DNA of 64,000 nucleotides, from NCBI RefSeq assembly GCF_007677725.1, contig NZ_VEDF01000007.1, positions 236,071 through 300,070 of the forward strand, written 5' to 3'. Below the pieces are notes generated by a model, which had not been told where the DNA came from, did no database searches, and saw nothing but the letters and a program-made list of their open reading frames with translations. Shown here piece after piece: positions 7,803-14,922 of this stretch. Made by a program: the position numbers and the translations under genes. The stretch is from Pseudomonas sp. URMO17WK12:I11. Its GTDB lineage: Bacteria; Pseudomonadota; Gammaproteobacteria; Pseudomonadales; Pseudomonadaceae. Position 1 is the stretch's first letter, and every line of letters starts with the position of its first letter.

Positions 7803-9119
7803 TTGACCTCAGCCAAGCCCACCGCCGTTCCTCTGCGCCCCTCGGCCTGCCCGGGGTTGTGGCGCATCGTCAGTGCTCGCGACGGTGGCATCTGCCGGGT
7901 CAAGCTGCCGGGTGGCGTGCTGCTGGCCGATCAGGCCGAGGCGCTGGCCACGGCGGCCGAGCGCTTCGCCAGCGGTGTGATCGAGGCGACCAACCGGGGC
8001 AACCTGCAGATCCGCGGCATCGGCAGCGATCATGCGGCGCTGATCGACAGCTTGCTGGACGCAGGGCTCGGCCCGCGCGATGCCGCCAGCGACGATGTGC
8101 GCAACCTGATGCTCAGCCCCCTGGCCGGGCATGATCCGGCGATGTTGCTGGATGTGCGGCCGCTGGCCGGGCAGATTCTCGAGCTGCTGCAAGGCACCCC
8201 ACGCTTTCATCAGCTGTCGGCCAAGTTCGCCGTGCAACTTGATGGCGGCGAGGGCGTGGCGATGCTCGAGCACCCCCACGACCTGTGGCTCTCGCCGCTG
8301 CAACTGGACCATTGCGACTGGCTGGCATTCGGCCTGGCCAGCAGCCCGGCCGATGGCCAGGTGCTGGGCGCAGTCCCGCTGGCGCAGGGCCTGGCGTTGG
8401 TGCGCGCGGTGCTTGAGCGCTTTCTCGACCTGGCCAGCGCCGAGCAGTCACGTATGCGCCAATTGCTCCACGCAGACACGGCGCAAGCGTTCATCGCTGG
8501 CCTCGGTCTGCCGCTTCGCCGCGATGCGGCGGTGCTGGGCTGGCGCCGAGCGGCTGCCAACCGCCCGTGGCTGGGCGTGGTCGAGCAGCAGCACGGGCTG
8601 GCCCTGGGCGTGGCCCCACCGCTGGGCCGGCTGTCGCCAGGCATGCTGCGCGGCGTGGCCAAGGTGGCCAGGCAGTGGGGTGATGGCAGCCTGCGCCTGA
8701 GCCCGTGGCAAAGCCTGATGCTGACCAATATAGAGGCGGCCGGCCTACAGCCTGCACGTGCCGAACTGTCTGCCCTGGGCCTGCTGTGCCAGGCCGATGA
8801 GCCGCTGACGCGCCTGGTCGCCTGCACCGGCAGCCAGGGCTGCGCCAAGGGCCTGGCCGACACCAAGGCCGATGCCGTGCAACTGGCCGCAGTACTGGGC
8901 GGCGGCGCCCCTGGCAGCGTGCACCTGTCTGGTTGCTCACGCTCTTGCGCCGTGGCGCATGTCGCCGCGGCGACCTTGCTGGCCCGCGCGCCGGGCCGTT
9001 ACGACCTGTATCTGCGTGACGCGCGTCTTTCGGGCTTCGGTGCCCTGCGCGCCACCGACCTTACCTTGAATGAAGCAGGCGCCATGCTCGCCCTGCCGAC
9101 GGAGCACCTTGATGATTGA
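7803..9119 (+). CDS. cobG: Precorrin-3B synthase
   Basis: A protein of about 438 residues related to nitrite/sulfite reductases, which converts precorrin-3A to precorrin-3B with molecular oxygen in the aerobic pathway. Two ferredoxin-like half domains and the C-terminal iron-sulfur signature are visible: C-TGSQG-C about residue 340, and SGCSRSC about 375. There is no ATG near the N-terminus; TTG at 7803 and TTG at 7788 are both possible and neither has a clear ribosome-binding site, so the exact start is uncertain. The stop overlaps the cobH start. The presence of CobG marks an oxygen-dependent entry into the corrin pathway. Confidence 0.92.
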   Translation: MTSAKPTAVPLRPSACPGLWRIVSARDGGICRVKLPGGVLLADQAEALATAAERFASGVIEATNRGNLQIRGIGSDHAALIDSLLDAGLGPRDAASDDVRNLMLSPLAGHDPAMLLDVRPLAGQILELLQGTPRFHQLSAKFAVQLDGGEGVAMLEHPHDLWLSPLQLDHCDWLAFGLASSPADGQVLGAVPLAQGLALVRAVLERFLDLASAEQSRMRQLLHADTAQAFIAGLGLPLRRDAAVLGWRRAAANRPWLGVVEQQHGLALGVAPPLGRLSPGMLRGVAKVARQWGDGSLRLSPWQSLMLTNIEAAGLQPARAELSALGLLCQADEPLTRLVACTGSQGCAKGLADTKADAVQLAAVLGGGAPGSVHLSGCSRSCAVAHVAAATLLARAPGRYDLYLRDARLSGFGALRATDLTLNEAGAMLALPTEHLDD

Positions 9120-9738
9120 CTACATCCGCGATGGTCAGGAGATCTATCGCAATTCCTTCCGCATCATCCGCGAGGAGGCCCGGCTGGAGCGGATCCCTGC
9201 CGATCTGGAAAAGCTCGCCGTGCGCGTGATCCATGCCTGCGGCATGGTCGAGGCCATCGATGGCCTGCAGTTCTCCACAGGCGCCGGTCGCGCCGGTCGC
9301 GAGGCTTTGGCCAAGGGCGCACCGATCCTGTGTGATGCGCACATGGTCGCCGAAGGCATCACCCGTGCTCGCCTGCCGGCCAACAACCCGGTGATCTGCA
9401 CCTTGCGCGACCCCAGCGTGCCTGGGCTGGCCAAGGACGCCGGCAATACCCGTTCGGCGGTGGCCCTGGAATTGTGGCGCCCGCACCTGGAGGGCAGCGT
9501 GGTGGTCATCGGCAACGCCCCGACCGCGCTGTTCTATCTGTTGGAGATGCTCGATGCCGGTGCACCGAAGCCTGCGTTGATCCTCGGCTTCCCGGTCGGC
9601 TTCGTCGGCGCTGCCGAGTCCAAGGCGATGCTGGCGGCCGATAGCCGGGGCGTGCCGTTCGTGATCATGCAGGGCCGCCTGGGCGGTAGCGCGATGGCCG
9701 CGGCTGCGGTCAATGCGCTGGCCACGGAGGTGGAATGA
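9112..9738 (+). CDS. cobH: Precorrin-8X methylmutase
   Basis: A 208-residue CobH/CbiC protein that moves the methyl group from C11 to C12 to give hydrogenobyrinate. It begins MIDYIRDGQEIYRNSF, typical of the family, and contains the conserved RxxHACG stretch (about residues 39-45) and the GNAPTALF segment (about 134-141) that lines the active site. The start at 9112 overlaps the end of cobG by eight bases; an upstream extension of the frame lies inside cobG and is rejected. Its stop overlaps the cobI start (ATGATG). Confidence 0.95.
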   Translation: MIDYIRDGQEIYRNSFRIIREEARLERIPADLEKLAVRVIHACGMVEAIDGLQFSTGAGRAGREALAKGAPILCDAHMVAEGITRARLPANNPVICTLRDPSVPGLAKDAGNTRSAVALELWRPHLEGSVVVIGNAPTALFYLLEMLDAGAPKPALILGFPVGFVGAAESKAMLAADSRGVPFVIMQGRLGGSAMAAAAVNALATEVE

Positions 9739-10469
9739 TGGCGCCGCGTGGACGTCTGCTGGGCCTGGGTGTCGGGCCTGGCGATCCTGAACTGATCACG
9801 GTCAAGGCGCTGCGCTTGCTGCGCGAGGCGCCGGTGGTCGCGTATTTCGTGGCCAAGGGCAAGCGCGGCAACGCCTTCGGCATCATCGAAGCGCACCTGC
9901 AGGCTGAGCAGACGTTGCTGCCGCTGGTCTACCCGGTGACCACCGAGGTGCTCCCCGCGCCGCTGTCCTACGAGCAGGTGATCAGCGACTTCTATGACGA
10001 AGCCGCGGTGCAGGTCGCCGAGCACTTGGACGCAGGGCGCGACGTGGCGGTGATCTGCGAAGGCGATCCGTTTTTCTATGGCTCCTACATGTACCTGCAT
10101 GATCGCCTGGCAGCGGCCTACCAGGCGCAAGTCATCCCCGGCGTATGCTCGATGCTTGGCGGTGCCTCGGTGCTCGGCGCGCCTCTGGTCTATCGCAACC
10201 AGAGCCTGTCGGTACTGTCGGGCGTGCTGCCTGCAGCCGAACTCAAGCGCCGCCTGGCCGACGCCGATGCGGCGGTGATCATGAAGCTTGGGCGTAACTT
10301 CCCCAAGGTGCGCGAAGTACTGGCCGAACTGGGCCTTGACCAGCGCGCCCTGTACGTCGAGCGGGCGACCATGGCCAACCAGAAGATCGTGTCGCTGGAG
10401 CAGGTCGATCCGCAGTCTTCGCCGTACTTTTCGCTGATCATCGTGCCGGGGGAAAAATGGCAGGGTTGA
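9735..10469 (+). CDS. cobI: Precorrin-2 C20-methyltransferase
   Basis: A 244-residue SAM-dependent methylase of the uroporphyrinogen/precorrin methylase superfamily, adding the C20 methyl group. The N-terminal glycine-rich motif LGVGPGDPELITVKA is visible at about residue 9, and the second motif (CEGDPFFYGS) at about 107. The ATG at 9735 overlaps the cobH stop; the adjacent ATG at 9738 is equally possible. Genes cobG, cobH, cobI and cobJ overlap one after another, so this is a tightly coupled operon. Confidence 0.95.
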   Translation: MMAPRGRLLGLGVGPGDPELITVKALRLLREAPVVAYFVAKGKRGNAFGIIEAHLQAEQTLLPLVYPVTTEVLPAPLSYEQVISDFYDEAAVQVAEHLDAGRDVAVICEGDPFFYGSYMYLHDRLAAAYQAQVIPGVCSMLGGASVLGAPLVYRNQSLSVLSGVLPAAELKRRLADADAAVIMKLGRNFPKVREVLAELGLDQRALYVERATMANQKIVSLEQVDPQSSPYFSLIIVPGEKWQG

Positions 10470-10471
10470 AC

Positions 10472-12154
10472 ATGCACAAGGCACCGGCAATCGTCGTGCT
10501 CGGTCCCGGTAGTCTCGCCACCGCCCAGCGCATCCAGCAGTGCTACCCGCAGGCGTCGATCCATGGCCTGCACGGGCGGGTCGCAGGTGCCGACCAGCTG
10601 TACAGCCAGTTTGGCGAACACCTGCGTGGGTTGTATCAGCAAGCCACGCCAATCATCGCGCTGTGCGCGGCCGGCATCGTCATCCGCAGCCTGGCCTGCG
10701 TGCTCGGCGAGAAGGGCGACGAGCCGCCGGTATTGGCCGTCGCCGAAGATGGCAGTGCCGTGGTGCCGCTGCTTGGTGGGCTGTCCGGAGTCAATGTGAT
10801 GGCCCGCGAACTGGGCGCTGCGCTGGACGTGGCGGCTGCCATCACCACCAGTGGCGAGCTGCGTTTTGGCACCTGCCTGTTGAATCCGCCGCAGGGCTAC
10901 GCGCTGGCGGATCTGGAGCAAGGCAAGCGTTTCGTTTCCGATCTGCTGGCAGGTGCAGCGGTGCGTATCGAAGGGGACGCGCCCTGGCTGCAGCAGGCGC
11001 AGTTACCAGCCAGCCAGGCGGCACAGCGCACCATTCATGTGGGCCCGCGCGCACGACCGGCGCACCGCGACGAGTTACTGATTCATCCCCGCTCGGTGGT
11101 GGTCGGCACGGCAGGCGGCGACCTGGCCAGTATCCGCCAGGCGCTGCAGCAAGCCGGCATTGCCGAGGCGGCACTGGCCTGTGTGCTGGCCGACGAGCAG
11201 GCCATGGCCGACAGCGTCCTGCACGAGGCTGCGCAAGCCTTGGCGGTGCCTCTGCGCTTTGCCGCCAAGCCGACCGATGTGGCGGACATGCTCGCCACGG
11301 CCTTGCCGACTGCGCAATTGATCGAGCAGACCGGCGTGGCCATCGCCGTGGCAGCGCAACCGGTGCAGGTACACAGCATCGGCCGGCGCCGCGGTCGTCT
11401 GGCAGTCGTTGGCTTGGGCCCGGGCGCGGCCGAGTTGATGGTGCCGGCCGTCAAGGCCGAGTTGGCGCGCGCCGATGACGTGCTCGGCTACGAAACCTAC
11501 GTGCGCATGGCTGGCCCATTCCGTGACGACCAGGTTTTGCATTGCACCGATAACCGTGAAGAAATGCAGCGCGCCCGCCACGCCTTCGAACTGGCCGCTC
11601 AGGGACGCCGGGTGGTGGTGGTGTCTTCCGGGGACCCTGGTGTCTTCGCCATGGCTGCGGCTGTACTGGAGGCGCTGGATGCGTCCAGCGACCCCGCCTG
11701 GCATCGCGTCGACCTGGAGATGCTGCCAGGGGTCTCCGCGTCCCTGGCTACCGCTGCGCAGGCTGGCGCACCGCTGGGCCACGATTTCTGCGTGATGTCG
11801 CTGTCGGACAACCTCAAACCCTGGTCGATCATCGAAAAGCGTCTGGCCCTGGCCGCGCAAGCTGACCTGGTGCTGGCGTTCTACAACCCGATCTCGCGTT
11901 CGCGGCCCCATCAGTTGGGGGTGGCCCTGGACGTGGTACGCCAGTACCGCGAGGGTTCGACCCCGGTGGTCCTTGGCCGCGATATCGGCAGACCCGGGCA
12001 GACGCTCAAGGTCGTCAGCTTGGCGCAGTTACGCCCGGACATGGTCGACATGCGCACCATGGTGCTGATTGGCTCCTCCACCACGCGCACCATCGAGCGG
12101 GTCGATGGCAGCCAGTGGGTGTACACACCGCGCTGGTACCCACAACCGCGCTAA
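10472..12154 (+). CDS. cobJ: CbiG-CobJ fusion: precorrin-3B C17-methyltransferase with CbiG domains
   Basis: A fusion protein of about 560 residues. Residues about 1-300 match CbiG: the N-terminal CbiG motif around ALCAAGIVIRSLACVLG and GLSGVNVMARELG, then a CbiG C-terminal domain. Residues about 307-550 are a CobJ/CbiH methylase starting RLAVVGLGPGAAELM and including SSGDPGVFAMAA. CobJ performs C17 methylation and ring contraction; CbiG opens the delta-lactone in the cobalt-early route. The ATG at 10472 is chosen; another at 10457 lies inside the cobI end with a GGGGGA just upstream and is possible. Such fusions are usual in Pseudomonas. Confidence 0.93.
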   Translation: MHKAPAIVVLGPGSLATAQRIQQCYPQASIHGLHGRVAGADQLYSQFGEHLRGLYQQATPIIALCAAGIVIRSLACVLGEKGDEPPVLAVAEDGSAVVPLLGGLSGVNVMARELGAALDVAAAITTSGELRFGTCLLNPPQGYALADLEQGKRFVSDLLAGAAVRIEGDAPWLQQAQLPASQAAQRTIHVGPRARPAHRDELLIHPRSVVVGTAGGDLASIRQALQQAGIAEAALACVLADEQAMADSVLHEAAQALAVPLRFAAKPTDVADMLATALPTAQLIEQTGVAIAVAAQPVQVHSIGRRRGRLAVVGLGPGAAELMVPAVKAELARADDVLGYETYVRMAGPFRDDQVLHCTDNREEMQRARHAFELAAQGRRVVVVSSGDPGVFAMAAAVLEALDASSDPAWHRVDLEMLPGVSASLATAAQAGAPLGHDFCVMSLSDNLKPWSIIEKRLALAAQADLVLAFYNPISRSRPHQLGVALDVVRQYREGSTPVVLGRDIGRPGQTLKVVSLAQLRPDMVDMRTMVLIGSSTTRTIERVDGSQWVYTPRWYPQPR

Positions 12155-12255
12155 GCGCTCGGGAACGCCTTCCTGCCAGCTTGCCGCAAGGGCATTGCGT
12201 AGGGTGCATGGACCTCGACGAACGGCGTCGGGGTCTACCTGCGAGGAAGCGTTGC

Positions 12256-12948
12256 ATGACTATCGACACCACTTCCGCGGCCAATAAGTCGGCTGCGGTC
12301 ATCGATCAATCCATCCTGGCCTTTGGCGTCGGCCTGGACCCCGACGTTCGCTCCGACATCAAGAACGTCTATCAGTTTGCCTCTCGCGTGGCGTCCAAGC
12401 GCTACTCCCAGGAAGGGCAGACCGAAGCGTGGTTCAACCAATTCATCGAAACCATGCGCGACTGTGGCTGGGTCACCCTGCAGCGGGCTTACGAGCGCGA
12501 AAGCTCGCAGTCGCAGTCGTTGAAGTTGGGCGCGATCATGTTCAAGGGCATCAAGGTGGTGGGGCAGGCGGTGCTCAGCAACCCACTCACCGACGCCCTG
12601 GCGCAGTTGGCCAGCGACGCGCTCGAAGGCCTGGGCAAGGTCACCGAAGCCCAGGACATCTTCCAGCGCAATCTCAAGGAGCGAAAGGCCAGCACCGTCG
12701 GGCTGGGCGCCTGCATCCAGAACGATGCCGGCGAGATCTTCCTGGCCGTGAGCGCCGTGGATACCACGCCGTTCGATGACAACAACCTGAACACGGTGCT
12801 GTTCGAGTGGAAGAGCTCGGCATCGGCGCTCTATACCGGCAAGGCCTTGTTCGTGTTCAACCGCGATCTGTACGACACCGTACGCGCGACCATTCGCGAC
12901 AAGCTCACGCAGAACACCATCAGCAAAGTCCTGGACTACGACATTTGA
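12256..12948 (+). CDS. Hypothetical protein, gene 1 of a three-gene cassette
   Basis: Not recognised. A soluble-looking protein of 230 residues without signal peptide or membrane segment. ATG at 12256 is preferred because GAGGAAG lies just upstream; the open frame before it falls inside and after cobJ. Residues about 60-75 carry a pattern EAWFNQFIETMRDCGW that recurs in the two following genes as W(F/Y)xx(F/Y)x(7)GW. The C-terminal 35 residues (FVFNRDLYDTVRATIRDKL and on to LDYDI) align with the end of gene 3. It lies 101 bases after cobJ in the same direction, with no clear terminator between. The cassette is probably an accessory insert between core genes. Confidence 0.75.
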   Translation: MTIDTTSAANKSAAVIDQSILAFGVGLDPDVRSDIKNVYQFASRVASKRYSQEGQTEAWFNQFIETMRDCGWVTLQRAYERESSQSQSLKLGAIMFKGIKVVGQAVLSNPLTDALAQLASDALEGLGKVTEAQDIFQRNLKERKASTVGLGACIQNDAGEIFLAVSAVDTTPFDDNNLNTVLFEWKSSASALYTGKALFVFNRDLYDTVRATIRDKLTQNTISKVLDYDI

Positions 12949-13009
12949 GCCACCTGGGGATGCCTCGGCATCCCTTGCTTTGTTGGTGTGAACAACAGGA
13001 GACGCCAGT

Positions 13010-13648
13010 ATGGCCGATGAACGTTTCACCCTGTGGCTGGCAGGCAGTTCGGCACTTTTGATCGATAACGCGCTGACCCTGCAGCAACGTCAAGACGCCC
13101 TGGACTGTGTGCTCTACGCGCAATTGCTCGCCAGCAAACGCGCTGGCGAAGCGGCGGCAAATGCCGGGCACTGGTTCGAGCAATTTCGCCAGGGTTTGAG
13201 CGACCTGGGGTGGGTCGGTGTAATGAATCACGCCGAGCAATCCACTGTGGATGAACAATCCCCCACGCCGTTGCAGTGCATGGAGCAATGGTTACTCGAG
13301 CGCGATGCCTCCCTGGAGGATAGCTTGCCAGGTGTCGCCGGTGCATTAGGCTTGCCCTCTGCGCACAAGCACCTGACGCGCTTCGCGCGCTCGGCGGCCG
13401 GGATCGCCAGTGAGCTGGCGGTGGTATCCAGCGCACAGGTAATGGCGTTGTGCAGTGCGGTCGTCGATAGCGGGCCCGTCAGCCAGGAGCGGCGCATGGC
13501 GTTTCGCGGCTGGGTGGGCAGCCCTGTCGAGCAGTTGCTGGCGCTCAAGCGCAGCGATCTGCGCGAACTGCTCGAAAGCAAACATGAGCGTGACTACTTC
13601 ACTTACCTGGGCAAGCTGGGGGCGGGAGGTATGCATGGACGGGGTTAG
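13010..13648 (+). CDS. Hypothetical protein, gene 2 of a three-gene cassette
   Basis: Not recognised. A 212-residue protein, no signal peptide or membrane span. ATG at 13010 has AGGAG about 10 bases upstream. It has the cassette motif at about residues 54-67 (HWFEQFRQGLSDLGW). The rest, rich in Leu and Ala, is more divergent than genes 1 and 3 and lacks their shared C-terminal block, so it may be a specialised or degenerating member. Its stop overlaps the start of gene 3 by 14 bases, implying translational coupling. Function cannot be given. Confidence 0.72.
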   Translation: MADERFTLWLAGSSALLIDNALTLQQRQDALDCVLYAQLLASKRAGEAAANAGHWFEQFRQGLSDLGWVGVMNHAEQSTVDEQSPTPLQCMEQWLLERDASLEDSLPGVAGALGLPSAHKHLTRFARSAAGIASELAVVSSAQVMALCSAVVDSGPVSQERRMAFRGWVGSPVEQLLALKRSDLRELLESKHERDYFTYLGKLGAGGMHGRG

Positions 13649-14258
13649 TGCCTCGGTTGTGGGTGGCAGCCTGGTATCGTTTCTGCCAGGCATTACCGAA
13701 CAGCAACGTGATGCCGTGCAACTGGCGGTGCTGCTGAGCGAGCGCATCACCCGGCGCGATCACGCAGACGGTCTGGTCGATGACTGGTACAGCTATTACC
13801 GCAGGCGTCTGCAGTACCTGGGCTGGGATGCGCTGGCATCCGAGCAGGTGCACTGGCCCAAACCGCAACGCAAAGCTATTACCGACAAGGCGCTGGAATC
13901 GGTGGGCAAGGTCGCTGGCGAGCAACATGCCCGCAGTCTGGCGGTGGCGTTGCCCAAGTTGATGAGCACCGAGATGCCGTTGAGGCACATGGAACAACGC
14001 ACCCGCGAACTGGGCCTGTTCCAGCTAGTGCCATGCGCCCCGAGCAAACAAGGCTATGTGGACGTGGTGATCTATCACGAGGCGGGAAATCGGGCGTCGT
14101 TCAGCGCAGGTTTTCTGAGCAGCACCCTGGAAAAAACCCAGGTCCGCGCTGAACTGGTGCGCTTCAATGTGCGGTTGTTCCAGCAGGAGTTCGAAGCCAA
14201 GGTGCGGCGCAACCTCGAGAGCGTGATGCGCCAGGAAATCATCGCCCTGGATCTTTAA
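13635..14258 (+). CDS. Hypothetical protein, gene 3 of a three-gene cassette
   Basis: Not recognised. A 207-residue soluble-looking protein. ATG at 13635 is chosen because it follows GGGAGG closely and overlaps gene 2; the frame is open further upstream, but that part is out-of-frame gene 2 sequence. It has the motif DDWYSYYRRRLQYLGW (about residues 49-64). Like gene 1 it ends in a block with FN..L(F/Y)....A.(V/I)R..L and a terminal LD, and both contain ALE-x(2)-GKV in mid-protein; this supports common ancestry. Its TAA overlaps the TAA of convergent marC within a shared TTAA. Confidence 0.74.
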   Translation: MDGVSASVVGGSLVSFLPGITEQQRDAVQLAVLLSERITRRDHADGLVDDWYSYYRRRLQYLGWDALASEQVHWPKPQRKAITDKALESVGKVAGEQHARSLAVALPKLMSTEMPLRHMEQRTRELGLFQLVPCAPSKQGYVDVVIYHEAGNRASFSAGFLSSTLEKTQVRAELVRFNVRLFQQEFEAKVRRNLESVMRQEIIALDL

Positions 14259-14851
14259 GGCAGCATGTAGCCTTGGATGCCTGTGAAAATGATCTGCGCC
14301 GCCAAGGCGCAGACAAACAGGCCCATCAGTCGACTGACGATCTGCAAGCCCTGGTCGCCCAGCAGCCGCTCGATGCCGTGAGACAGGTACAGCACCACGC
14401 CAACGGTGAGACTGGCCAAGGCAATGCTAATGATCGCCAGCAGCTTGTCGGCCACATGCGGCTGACTCACCCCCATCACCAAGAGCGCACCGATGGTCCC
14501 TGGGCCGACCGTCAACGGGATGGTCAGCGGCACGATGGTGACGTCCTGCTGTACGTTGTCGACCTGAAAAGCGGCCTTGCCCTGGGCCATGCCCAGCGCC
14601 GAGATGAACAGCACGCTGCCCGCGCCGATGCGAAACGCGTCGGCGGTGATTCCGAAGATACCGAAGATCACCCGCCCGAACAGATAGAGCAGCACGCTGG
14701 CCACCAGCGCGGCGAATGCGACTTTCCAGGCCAGTTGTTTACGCTCTTTGCTGGAGTAGCCACGCGTCAGGCCAATGAAGCACGACAGCACGAAGAACGG
14801 ACTGTAGAGCACCAGCATCTTCAGGTAGACACTGAACAGGTCATGCAGCAT
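14255..14851 (-). CDS. MarC family integral membrane protein
   Basis: A 198-residue protein with about six hydrophobic segments, of the MarC/YchE family. These inner-membrane proteins were once linked to multiple antibiotic resistance, but that link did not hold up and their function is unknown. The conserved G-x-(G/A)-x-(F/L)-I and PLTIPLTVGPGTI stretches are present. It is convergent with the hypothetical cassette and follows retS on the same strand at 71 bases. The start at 14851 gives the family-typical MLHDLFSVYLKM N-terminus. Confidence 0.9.
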   Translation of the reverse strand: MLHDLFSVYLKMLVLYSPFFVLSCFIGLTRGYSSKERKQLAWKVAFAALVASVLLYLFGRVIFGIFGITADAFRIGAGSVLFISALGMAQGKAAFQVDNVQQDVTIVPLTIPLTVGPGTIGALLVMGVSQPHVADKLLAIISIALASLTVGVVLYLSHGIERLLGDQGLQIVSRLMGLFVCALAAQIIFTGIQGYMLP

Positions 14852-14922
14852 GGGCGGTGTCCGGTCGGCTCAAATCGCGCCAGTGTAGCAGGGCGCCGAG
14901 CCCACGGCTGCAAGTGCCTGGC

